The notes below the pieces were generated by a model. It was not told where the DNA came from. It was given only the letters and a program-made list of their open reading frames with translations, and ran no database searches. A stretch of 30,052 nt of DNA, taken from positions 1 through 30,052 of the IMG/VR virus record IMGVR_UViG_3300046536_000122; one strand, written 5' to 3'. Origin of the DNA: a virus. Below, piece after piece: positions 8,080-16,300 of this stretch (its first letter is position 1; each line of letters opens with the position of its first letter). A program made the position numbers and the translations under genes.

Positions 8080-9096
8080 ATGCCTAACCCGACCCAGGCG
8101 GATCTTCACGTCAATGTGCCGCTGACCAACGTCAGCGTGGCGTACATCCAGAACGCCAGTAATTTCATTGCGTCGAAGATCTTCCCCCGCGTGCCAGTGT
8201 CCAAGCAGTCGGATCTGTACTGGAAGTACAGCAAGTCCGACTGGCGACGCACTGACGTGCAGCGTCGTGCCCCGTCGACCGAGACGCCTGGCACGGGCTG
8301 GAACGTCACGACGGACCAGTACTTCGCGCATGTCTACGGCGTCCACAAGGACATCGACGACCAGCTGCGAGCCAACGCCGACTCGGTGTTCCGGCTCGAC
8401 AGTGACGCGACCAACTTCGTCACCAACCAGCTGCTGCTCAAGCGGGACCTGGACTGGGCTGCTTCCTACTTCCGGACCGGTGTCTGGGGCCAGGACATCC
8501 AGCTCAAGAAGGCCGGTACCACAGCTGCTGAGGACCAGCGTTGGGATCTCGCCACGAGCGACCCGGTGTCCTGGTTCGCCACGGCTCAGGTCAACTTCAT
8601 CCAGCAGACCGGGTTCAAGGCCAACACGCTGGTGCTCGGTGCCTACACCCTGAAGGCGCTGAAGAACCACCCGGCGATCATCGACCGGATCAAGTACACC
8701 CAGAAGGGCATCGTCACCACCGATCTGATCGCTGAGCTGTTCGATGTCGAGAAGATCCTGGTCAGCTACGCCACCCTGAACTCCGGTCCGGACATCCCGG
8801 ACATGAAGGCTCAGGACGCGGCTGGCGTGATGAACTTCATCTCCAACCCGACCTCGGCACTGCTCTGCTACACCACCAACAGCCCCAGCCTGATGCAGCC
8901 GACCGCTGGCTACACCTTCACCTGGAACGGCTATCTCGGTGGCAACGCCCAGGGCATCCGGATGAGCCGCTTCCGCCAGGAGGCGATCCGTTCGGACCGG
9001 ATCGAGGGCGAGATGACGTACGACATGAAGGTGGTCTCACCTGACATGGGCCTGTTCCTGTCTGATGTGGTGGGGTCCGCAGCCGACCTGCCGTGA
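8080..9096 (+). CDS. major capsid protein
   Basis: The 338-residue product forms the capsid shell, presumably with the HK97 fold. Evidence is the N-terminal pattern of ASNFIASKIFPRVPV (about 27-41) followed by QSDLYWKY, typical of a large group of phage capsid proteins, and a C-terminal beta-rich part with GIRMSRFRQEAIRSDRIEG and a final MKVVSPDMG segment. Size, place after the scaffold and decoration genes and the strong GAGAGGAG ribosome site support the call. The absence of a long N-terminal scaffold-like domain fits a separate scaffold gene upstream. A hairpin terminator follows within 20 bases of the stop, as is common after capsid genes. Confidence 0.9.
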   Translation: MPNPTQADLHVNVPLTNVSVAYIQNASNFIASKIFPRVPVSKQSDLYWKYSKSDWRRTDVQRRAPSTETPGTGWNVTTDQYFAHVYGVHKDIDDQLRANADSVFRLDSDATNFVTNQLLLKRDLDWAASYFRTGVWGQDIQLKKAGTTAAEDQRWDLATSDPVSWFATAQVNFIQQTGFKANTLVLGAYTLKALKNHPAIIDRIKYTQKGIVTTDLIAELFDVEKILVSYATLNSGPDIPDMKAQDAAGVMNFISNPTSALLCYTTNSPSLMQPTAGYTFTWNGYLGGNAQGIRMSRFRQEAIRSDRIEGEMTYDMKVVSPDMGLFLSDVVGSAADLP

Positions 9097-9115
9097 TGCG
9101 CGAGGAGCACGTGAG

Positions 9116-9152
9116 GGGACGGTACCGATCGGGGGAGAGGTGCCGTCCCTTT
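9116..9152 (+). terminator. hairpin terminator after the major capsid gene
   Basis: Bases 9116-9126 pair with 9139-9149 to form an 11-bp, GC-rich stem with one G-T wobble and a 12-base loop, followed by TTT (9150-9152). It lies in the only sizeable gap (77 bases) of the plus-strand gene run. The U tract is short, so termination may be partial. It could instead protect the 3' end of the capsid message from exonucleases, lowering expression of downstream genes relative to capsid. Confidence 0.7.
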
Positions 9153-9173
9153 GCTCTGTAGAGGAGAGAACTG

Positions 9174-9896
9174 ATGGCTAGATACGTCATCGCCCGGAAC
9201 TTCATGGTGCCGGGTGACCAGATGCTGCAGTACGGGGAGATCGCTCCGCCTGAGATCGAAGCGAGCCCGAATCTGCTGTCTCTGGTGTCTGCTCACTACC
9301 TCTACGCCTTGCCGGACGAGGGTGACGGTGCCTGGCTGCCACCGCACCTGTACAGCCAGGTGGTCAACATCCAGATGCGGCGTGGCTTCATCCGGGAGGG
9401 CGAACCACCGAACCTGGGCATCAACTGGACCAAGCCTCCGGCAGTCGAGCGCTCCGAGGAACTGCTCGACGTGGAGGCAGCGAGCCACGAGGCCAACCGG
9501 ATCTTCGCGGAGCAGAAAGCGCAGCGGGTGATCGAGCGGGAGCGGACCTTCCGGCTCTCTCCGCGACCGGTAGAGCTTCCCCCGGAGAAGGTGCTGATCG
9601 ACTCCAAGTACGGGGAGGCCATGTCGTCAGGGACCGATCACATCATCCCGCCAGATGAGGTCGAGGTCCCCGACGAGGTGGCTGACTATGACCCGTACGC
9701 CGACGAGGACCAGCCCGTTCCGGCCGAGCCTGGCGAGCCAGCAGAGACCGACGAGGAGAACGACAACGACTACACCAGGGCTGATCTGCAGGAGCTCGGT
9801 CACACCTGGAACGATGACCACCCCGATGACCGGATTGCCCTGAACCAGTCCAAGGCTGAGCTGGAGGCTGCTCTGCGAGAGCGCGGGGCGCTGTGA
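9174..9896 (+). CDS. acidic protein between capsid and neck genes, unknown function
   Basis: The 240-residue product starts at ATG 9174 with AGAGGAGAG upstream. The first 90 residues look folded. From about 100 the chain is charged and probably helical. Residues about 160-200 form a very acidic, Pro/Glu/Asp-rich linker. The last 40 residues (ADLQELGHTWN then a SKAELEAALRERG helix) resemble a small helix-extended-helix or SAP-like module, known in other phage proteins and sometimes nucleic-acid binding; this resemblance is by eye only. The gene overlaps the adaptor gene by four bases. By place it may be a head-tail interface accessory protein. I do not recognise the family. Confidence 0.65.
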   Translation: MARYVIARNFMVPGDQMLQYGEIAPPEIEASPNLLSLVSAHYLYALPDEGDGAWLPPHLYSQVVNIQMRRGFIREGEPPNLGINWTKPPAVERSEELLDVEAASHEANRIFAEQKAQRVIERERTFRLSPRPVELPPEKVLIDSKYGEAMSSGTDHIIPPDEVEVPDEVADYDPYADEDQPVPAEPGEPAETDEENDNDYTRADLQELGHTWNDDHPDDRIALNQSKAELEAALRERGAL

Positions 9897-10387
9897 GCTT
9901 CACCTACGATGATCCGGCCAACACCAGGAACGAGGCTCTGCGGTTCCTGGTGGGTGATGTCGACCCGTCCCAGCCCCTGCTGCAGGACGAGGAGTACAGC
10001 TACCTGATCACCATCTGGGGCGTCTACAGCGACTACAAGGTCGCTTCCTACTGCGCGGCAGCCATTGCTGCCAAGCTCGCCCGCGAGGTGGATGTCAGCT
10101 CGGATGGTCAGTCTCTGGGGACCAGCCAGCTGCAGGAGAAGTACGAGAAGCTCTCCGTCACCCTGCGGGATCAAGACACAGCTACCTTCCCCGGGGATAT
10201 CTTCATGGGCGGTGTAGACCCCGGGGAAGGTGTCTACCCCGGGACCAACCCACTGGCCTTCGGCACCGGGATGCACGACAACCCAGCGGCAGGCACCCAG
10301 GACTACGGTGACTACCAGGACCAGTACGGATACGGCCCCTACGACGCCGACTGGCGCGTCAAGTGGGGCATGAGCGATGTGCCGTAG
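9893..10387 (+). CDS. head-to-tail adaptor (HK97 gp6-like)
   Basis: GTG 9893 overlaps the upstream TGA (GTGA). The 164-residue product begins with a helix pattern typical of gp6/gp15-type connector proteins: NTRNEALRFLVGDVD, then LLQDEEYSYLI and a long Ala-rich helix ASYCAAAIAAKLAREVD (about 52-68). These proteins form the ring below the portal that extends the DNA channel. The C-terminal 60 residues are Gly, Tyr, Asp and Pro rich and look disordered. Position after the capsid genes and before the closure-like and gp10-like genes supports the call. Confidence 0.78.
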   Translation: MSFTYDDPANTRNEALRFLVGDVDPSQPLLQDEEYSYLITIWGVYSDYKVASYCAAAIAAKLAREVDVSSDGQSLGTSQLQEKYEKLSVTLRDQDTATFPGDIFMGGVDPGEGVYPGTNPLAFGTGMHDNPAAGTQDYGDYQDQYGYGPYDADWRVKWGMSDVP

Positions 10388-10396
10388 GAGGCCACC

Positions 10397-10840
10397 ATGG
10401 GCTTGGCACCTGATGGCTCTCCGTTCAACCTGCGGATCAGCCCGTACGCGCTGACCTACCTGCGTGAGCGGGCTACTGACCTGATGAACTGCGCGATCAT
10501 CGCTTCTGAGCCGGTGGTGAGCTACGACGCGCTTACCCGGCGTGAGACCTCTGGTGTGGGATCGGTGATCTACGACGGTCCGGCCCGGGTCTGGCAGGTG
10601 CCTTCCTCGGCTCAGGTACAGGTCGGTGAAGACCAGGTCACCATCACCCAGACGATGCTCTCAGTGCCCTGGGAGACGCCGTCCTTCTCCTTGGACACCT
10701 TGATCCTGGTGACTGCTGCCGACGACGACGATCTGGTCGGTCGCAGTCTGAACATCGAGTCTTCGGTTCGTGGCGGAGGGCTTCGTGCTTCTCGCCAGTT
10801 CAGCGTCTCCATCTCCACCTCGAAGCGGGAGAGCTGGTAG
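10397..10840 (+). CDS. head closure / head-to-tail stopper-like protein
   Basis: The start is ATG 10397 with TAGGAGG just before it. The 147-residue product is mostly beta strand with an LRERATDLMNCAIIASEP opening, a YDGPARVWQVP segment (about 55-65) and a terminal SVSISTSKRESW strand. This is the pattern of the DUF6093-like / SPP1 gp16-like closure proteins of actinobacteriophages, which seal the neck after packaging. The call rests on by-eye similarity and on gene order between the adaptor and gp10-like proteins. It ends directly before the ATG of the next gene. Confidence 0.68.
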   Translation: MGLAPDGSPFNLRISPYALTYLRERATDLMNCAIIASEPVVSYDALTRRETSGVGSVIYDGPARVWQVPSSAQVQVGEDQVTITQTMLSVPWETPSFSLDTLILVTAADDDDLVGRSLNIESSVRGGGLRASRQFSVSISTSKRESW

Positions 10841-11290
10841 ATGGCCATCGAGTACTCCGCCGTGACGGAGCTGTCCAAGAACATGCAGCGGGCAGCTGAC
10901 AACGCCCCCAAGATCGTGAACACCTGGTTGCACCAGATGGTCGGTCCTGATCTGGTGCGGGAGATGAGTCAGCGGGCACCCTACAAGACCGGCAACCTGC
11001 GTAACCACATCCGTCAGATCAACCTGCCGGGTCAGGTGACGGTCGGTCCCTACGGTGTGGGCTACAACGAGTACGTGGTGCAGGGCACCAAGCCGCACGA
11101 CATCAAGCCGAAGAAGGGCAAGTACCTGGTCTTCCAGATCAACGGCAGGAAGGTCTTCGCCAAAAAGGTGCACCACCCGGGCACCAAGCCGAACCCCTAC
11201 ATGACCGACTCAGCAAATGTCGTGATGCGTCGGATGGTCCCGAAGCTCACCGGTCTGACGGTGCAGGTCCTGAGGACCGGCAATGTCTAA
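10841..11290 (+). CDS. HK97 gp10-like neck / tail completion protein
   Basis: The 149-residue product shows the classic HK97 gp10 layout: an N-terminal helix pair, then RAPYKTGNLRNHIR (about 46-59), then YNEYVVQGTKPHDIKP (about 77-92), then KVFAKKVHHPGTKPNPYM (about 106-123) and a final helix. The family sits at the head-tail joint and helps attach the tail. ATG 10841 abuts the previous TAG; the gene overlaps the next by eight bases. Family assignment is strong. Confidence 0.87.
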   Translation: MAIEYSAVTELSKNMQRAADNAPKIVNTWLHQMVGPDLVREMSQRAPYKTGNLRNHIRQINLPGQVTVGPYGVGYNEYVVQGTKPHDIKPKKGKYLVFQINGRKVFAKKVHHPGTKPNPYMTDSANVVMRRMVPKLTGLTVQVLRTGNV

Positions 11291-11747
11291 CACCTCACCG
11301 AACCGGAGATTCCTCACCGACTGGATGAAGGACTTGTTGACGACATCTGGTCTGAAGACCGATATCGCCGTGGCTCCACTGGACGCTGGGTGGAATGACA
11401 ACCCTCGGCTGAACGGTTCCTACTTCGACGCGTACACGGTCATCCTGCCGCTGGCGAGTGCCGATTCAGAGGGTCCACTCAATGACATGGGAGGCATCTG
11501 GACCCTCCCGTATTCGCTGAGTTCGTACGCCATCAGCTCTGCTGCAGTCGAGGATCAGGCGGACACCGCTCGTAGAATCGTGCATGAGGCTAACCGCTCG
11601 ACTGTTGATCTGGGCGGCACTTTCTGGAGGGTGATGAGCACGATGACCAGCTCGATCGGGGGCGTGGACATCAACTACCAGGTAGAGCCGCCGCAGCTGA
11701 TGCAACGAGATGTGGTCTCGCTGCGGATCACCAAGAAGGAGACCTGA
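11283..11747 (+). CDS. tail terminator-like protein
   Basis: The 154-residue product starts at ATG 11283 inside the end of the gp10-like gene. It has an N-terminal helix (FLTDWMKDLL), central strands, a helix with ADTARRIVHEANRS (about 93-106) and two closing strands, a size and pattern consistent with the gpU / gp17-like terminators that cap the tail tube. Gene order (gp10-like, this gene, tube protein) is the standard place for a terminator. It overlaps the next start by one base (TGATG). Confidence 0.65.
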   Translation: MSNTSPNRRFLTDWMKDLLTTSGLKTDIAVAPLDAGWNDNPRLNGSYFDAYTVILPLASADSEGPLNDMGGIWTLPYSLSSYAISSAAVEDQADTARRIVHEANRSTVDLGGTFWRVMSTMTSSIGGVDINYQVEPPQLMQRDVVSLRITKKET

Positions 11748-11950
11748 TGGCTGAGTCTGAGGACTACCGGGACAAGGCAGACAACCGTGGCTACGTCACC
11801 GTGAAGAAGGATGGCGAAGAGGCCCAGGTTGTTCCGTCCTCAGCCCATGTCTGGGTGGATCGTGGCTGGTCTGTGGTGAACCCGGCAGAGAAGAAGACGC
11901 CCACCCGGAAGCGCGCTCCCGCAAAGACCGCAGAGCCCAAGGAGGGCTGA
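11747..11950 (+). CDS. small basic protein before the tail tube gene
   Basis: The product has 67 residues. The first 48 could form a small beta domain with a GYVTVKKDGEEAQVV segment and an HVWVDRGWSVV segment. The tail is Lys, Pro and Ala rich and surely disordered. The ATG overlaps the TGA of the terminator-like gene, and AAGGAGGG inside its own 3' end serves the next gene. Tiny proteins of this kind are common at this place in actinobacteriophages. Function is unknown; a tube-tip or decoration role is possible. Confidence 0.7.
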   Translation: MAESEDYRDKADNRGYVTVKKDGEEAQVVPSSAHVWVDRGWSVVNPAEKKTPTRKRAPAKTAEPKEG

Positions 11951-11953
11951 GCC

Positions 11954-12433
11954 TTGACTCGCATCATCCCGAACGAAAACACCTTCATCGGCTTCGCTGT
12001 CACCTGTGCCGACCTCCAGGCCCCGAAGGCTTCGGAGGTGGCTGGTTCGGTCGATCTGACCGGGTACTGCCTGAGCATCAACGCCTCGACCACGGGCAAC
12101 ACGGTGCCGACCCCTGCGCTGGACAGCCTGTTCGAGACCAGCATCGCTGGCACCGTCCAGGGCTCGTTCACTGCCGACTTCTACCGCGATGACGAGGATG
12201 ACCTGGCCTGGGAGACCCTCCCGCGCAAGACCAAGGGCTACATGTTCATCTCCCGGTTCGGTGGCTCCAGTCCCAACGGGACGATGCCGATCTCCGGTGA
12301 CGACATCGAGGTCTGGCCGATCCTGGTGGTCTCCCGGACGATGGCTGCCAACGGCTCCAACACGGTGATGACCTTCACGGTGACGGCTTCCATCCCGGAG
12401 GAGCCTGTCGAGGACGGCGTCGTCGGTACCTGA
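11954..12433 (+). CDS. major tail (tube) protein
   Basis: The start is TTG 11954, chosen because AAGGAGGG lies eight to fifteen bases upstream and the previous gene stops just before; no nearby ATG is in frame. The 159-residue product is beta rich: SVDLTGYCLSINAS (about 31-44), GSFTADFYRDDEDD (about 75-88), GYMFISRFGG and a VMTFTVTASIPEEP closing strand. This is the usual look of siphovirus tube proteins, which stack as hexamers around the tape measure. It lies just before the chaperone pair. Its length is on the short side, without a C-terminal Ig-like domain. Confidence 0.83.
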   Translation: MTRIIPNENTFIGFAVTCADLQAPKASEVAGSVDLTGYCLSINASTTGNTVPTPALDSLFETSIAGTVQGSFTADFYRDDEDDLAWETLPRKTKGYMFISRFGGSSPNGTMPISGDDIEVWPILVVSRTMAANGSNTVMTFTVTASIPEEPVEDGVVGT

Positions 12434-12473
12434 GTAGTAGCGTGTCGTCCAACTCCACCGCCCAAGGAGAAGG

Positions 12474-12932
12474 ATGAGCACGGACACCAAAGCTGTTGGC
12501 TCCAACATCAAGCTCAACCGGTCGCTGACCGAAGACGCAGTGTCTCCTGAAGTACCAGAAGTCCCACAGGAGACACTGCGTGATCGCTTTCTGAAGAAGA
12601 AGCGACGGATCGAGGACCGCGAGATCACCATGGACGGTGAACAGGTCACGGTTAAGATCCAGGCCCTGACCCAACAGCAGCTCGACGACCTCTACTCCCA
12701 CCACCAGAAGCGCCGGAACAGGCAGGTCGACGATGCCCTCGGGGCCAACTCCGAGACCTTCCCGCCCGCTCTGTTCAGCATGTCCATCATGGAGCCGAAC
12801 CTGACCCAGGACGAGTGGCACGACCTGTGGGTCTCTCCGGAGTGGTCTCCAGGAGAGCTGGGCCACCTGCTGGACCTGGTGATGAACGTGACCACCCGTG
12901 GCTTCGACCCCCCTTTTGGCGGGCGCGGCTGA
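12474..12932 (+). CDS. tail assembly chaperone, unshifted product (lambda gpG-like)
   Basis: ATG 12474 follows AAGGAGAAGG. The 152-residue product is acidic at the start, then basic (RDRFLKKKRRIEDREI, about 36-51), with a QALTQQQLDDLY helix and a C-terminal helix ending in GFDPPFGGRG. Chaperones of this type coat the tape measure protein before tube polymerisation. Place directly between the tube and tape measure genes and the slippery site near the 3' end identify it. Most ribosomes should end here; a minority shift to make the longer product. Confidence 0.87.
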   Translation: MSTDTKAVGSNIKLNRSLTEDAVSPEVPEVPQETLRDRFLKKKRRIEDREITMDGEQVTVKIQALTQQQLDDLYSHHQKRRNRQVDDALGANSETFPPALFSMSIMEPNLTQDEWHDLWVSPEWSPGELGHLLDLVMNVTTRGFDPPFGGRG

Positions 12933-13378
12933 GAAGTGACCATCAGTTCGCGCTCGAAGTCTCCTGGTGCTCTGAACACGGGTTACCGCACTCGAAACTG
13001 TTGAAGTGGTCCCAGGAAGATCGGGCCAAACTGATCGCTCATCTGCTGGAGGAATCCACTCGTTGCTCGATGTGCGGAACCAAATCCTGGGAGTGGGAAG
13101 AGAACAAACGGGCCTACATGCCCACCGAAAAGTACTGTCACGGCTGCTATCTGAAACACGTCGGATCAGAAGACGCCAACGCACTTCCTGGAACCACGAT
13201 CGAGCTGATGCCCTACGACGCTGCCCTTGTCGAGTCTCAACGCTTACGCTACGAGCAGGCGATTATGAGTCGGGCGCAGAGCAGGGGCGATAGTGGCGAA
13301 CGAACAGTACGGGGTAACCCTCACAGCGGACAGCCAGCAGTACCAGCAGTCCCTCAACCAGTCGGTCCAGTCCACTAA
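12474..13378 (+). CDS. tail assembly chaperone, -1 frameshift fusion product (lambda gpGT-like)
   Basis: The fusion joins 12474..12917 to 12917..13378, giving about 301 residues. The shifted part begins WRARLRSD and reads HQFALEVSWCSEHGLPHSKLLKW, a pattern often seen in the second half of actinobacteriophage chaperones. It has a CxxC (C198, C201) and a second CxxC (C222, C225) twenty residues apart, with Trp and Tyr between, which looks like a zinc-ribbon knuckle. The T-like frame has no ribosome site of its own near any start, so expression by frameshifting is the sensible reading. Its 3' end overlaps the tape measure gene by 86 bases. Confidence 0.85.
12911..12956 (+). promoter_or_regulatory. 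programmed -1 ribosomal frameshift signal
   Basis: In the zero frame the bases read C CCT TTT (12911-12917), a canonical X XXY YYZ slippery heptamer; both tRNAs can re-pair one base back. Downstream, 12920-12927 can pair with 12949-12956 (8 bp, one G-T) and 12929-12932 with 12943-12946 (4 bp), separated by a G opposite TT, with a 10-base loop. The core stem from 12923 starts five bases after the heptamer, a normal spacer. The zero-frame stop is at 12930-12932, inside the stem. Confidence 0.85.
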
Positions 13379-16300
13379 CTCCCTGACCGATGCCCTGGGT
13401 CGCGCCGGGGTGGCGATGCAGGGTCTGTGGCAGAAGACCAACCGGAAGCTCACCTTCATCGCCGCTGGCGAGGTCGCGGCTATCACTGCGGCCTCGATCG
13501 CGGCTGGCAACCTGCAGCAGCAGATGGCCCAGCTGCAGGCCCGCCAGGTGCTCCTGCACCAGGACACCAACTCTTACGTCGGCACCGTCTCCAACCTGCA
13601 GCGTCAGTACGGACAGACCTCTCAGCAGGCCGTCCAGCTGATCCAGCAGCTGAACCAGCTCCAGGTGCCGTTCCGCCAGCAGCAGGCTACCGCCCAGAAC
13701 TACATCCGGATGGCCTCGGTCACCGGGGAGAACGTGAACCAGCTGGCCACCAGTCAGCAGAACTTCATGCGGGCGATGGGTGGCTCCCAGCGCTCGGTCG
13801 AGAACTACTCCTCGATGATGTCCAAGCTGCAGGCCACCACAGGTGCCTCGGCTTCAGCCACTGCTGACTTCGCCACCTCGATCGCTCCGATCTCGCGCAC
13901 CCTGGGGATCAACTCCAAGGAGGTGGCCGGGATCTCGGCTGCCTTCGTGAAGAGCGGCCAGGACGGCTACGCAGCGGCCAACGTCTACACGAAGATCATG
14001 TCCGACATCAACCGGGCAACCCAGTACGGATCGCCTGAGCTGAAGACCTACGCCGATCTGCTCGGGGTCAGTGTGGACCAGTTCAAGCAGATGCCCAAGG
14101 CCGAGGCCATCACCCAGATCTTCGACGATCTGAACAAGCAGGGTCCTCGCGGCATCAAGATGCTGGAGCAGCTGGGTCTGGAGGGTGTCCGGTCTCAGCG
14201 GGCCATCGCCTCGGTGGCTCAGCAGGGTGGCCTGGGTGGGGCCATCAACACCGCCAACGACGCCTACAGCAAGACCGGTGACTACCAGAAGGCCTCCAAG
14301 GAGGCCCTGTCTGGGATGAACGACGAGCTGTCCAAGACCCAGCAGAGCCTGACCGCTGTGGCTCAGGGCTTCGGCTCGCTGTTCATCCCGATGATCACCA
14401 AGGCTGTCCAGGCGGTGAATACCTTCATCTCCCCGCTGGTGAAGCTGACCACCATGCTGGCCTCGATGCCGGACTGGATGAAGAGCATGGGGGCGCTGCT
14501 GGCCGGTGGCGCGGTGGCAGCCAACTTCATCCCCCGCATCATCGCCGGTCTGGCTGGGGCCACCGGTATCGCTCAGGTGCTCCGTGGACCGGCCTCGCTC
14601 GGAGTCAGGGCAGGGTTCCGCCCGAACAACCTGAACGAGGCCCAGCAGAACTTCATGAAAGGTGAGGGGATGGCTGGTCCCCGCACCCTGTTCCGTGCTG
14701 GTGAGTTCGTCGGTCGCAACGTCCGTCCCTCCACCTGGGTCGAGCGGTTCGGTGGTGCTGAAGGACTGTCCCGCTACCAGGACCGGATGGCCAACCTGGG
14801 CGGATCAGCTGGCGATCGTTGGCGTCGACTCGGGATCAGTGCAGTCAGTGGTGTGGGCAGCCTGGCCTCGTCGATGTTCCTGCCCTGGCAGAAGGACTAT
14901 CTGCAAGACCCCTCGCAGATGCACAAGAACCCATTCGTCTCCCGGATGATGATGACCGACCAGGGCACCTGGGGCGATCAGTTCAAGAAGTGGTTCGGGG
15001 TCACCCAAGAGCAGAAGGATGCCTTCCGGGACGCCACTGGGCGAGAGGCAGCGGCGGGCAACCTGGCGGCGATCAAGGCACAGACCGGTGCCCTGAACTC
15101 CATGAACAAGGAGACCAACAACGCCACCACGGTGATGGGCCAGTTCCGTAAGTCAGCTGGCCAGTTCGCCAGGGCCGGGCTGAACGCGATGGGCGGGGCA
15201 GCCTATGAGGGCGGTCGGATGGGGATGGCCGGTCTCCGTGCCGGAGCTCCCCGCGCCCTTGGTGCGCTGGGTCGTGGGGTCGGTGCGGTAACCGACTTCC
15301 TGGGTGGTCCGGTCGGGCTCGCCATGATGGCCGGTACCGCCGCTGTCGGGGCCTACGGCCAGTACAAGTCCGGGATCGAAGGTGGCAAGGTCGATGCCGG
15401 TGACGATGTCGGTGCTGGTCACACCTACCGCGAAGCACTGGGGATCGCTGCTCGGGCCACCACATCTTTCGCTGATGTCATCAACGAGAGCGCCCACTCC
15501 ATCAACGACGCGGTTACCTCGGTAGCCGGGGCCATCCAGGTCAGCGCCAAGGACATCCAGACCGCCAGCGGCAAGCCGGTCCAGGACCAGAACGTCAAGA
15601 ACCTGACCGGGACCAACCTGCAGAACTACGTCACGGGCGCGCTGTACGGGGCCTCTCCGCAGGAGGCTCAGTCGCTGAAGTACGACCTGCTGGCCAAGGG
15701 GATGAGCCAATCCGAGGTCCAGCAGATGCTGAACACGGGGACCAACCAGAACACCCCGTTGACCGGGCTCTACGGAGCGATCAACACCTCGAACCAGACC
15801 GGCCTGTGGGGCACCGGGCTGTTCAACCAGTTCGGTCTGTCCAGTGCCAACCAGCAGAACGTCCAGACGGCCACAGGAACCGCTCAGCAGCAGCTGGCGC
15901 TGATCAACCAGCGGCTTGGCCCCCAGGCTGCCAACCAGTTCACCCAGGCCCAGTACGCCGATCTGGTGCGGGCCAACTACGGTGCTGCCACTGCCAGTGG
16001 TGGCTTCGACACTTCGCAGTTCAACGGCACGATGGGCTCGGGTAGTCGAGAGGCTCAGGGCCGTCAGCAGGCCTTTCTGCAGTTCCTGGGCACCACCGAC
16101 CCGGAGTCGCTGAAGGCTCTGCAACAGACTCAGACAGACCTGGCCAATCAGATGGGCGGCAGTACTGCTCAGGGTCAGGGTGGTGGTGCTGGCATCCGGA
16201 ACCGGTTCGGTGGCCGGAACGCAGTCGGTGGTCAACAGGCCAAGCAGCTGACTGCGGAAGAGCAGAACAAGCTCATCCGCAACAGCATGAACAAGCTGGC

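Noticed and set aside
12815-13378. Independent gene for the second chaperone frame starting at ATG 12815
   Set aside because: The first 34 codons are a shadow of the G-like gene and no ribosome site is near; the slippery heptamer explains expression better.
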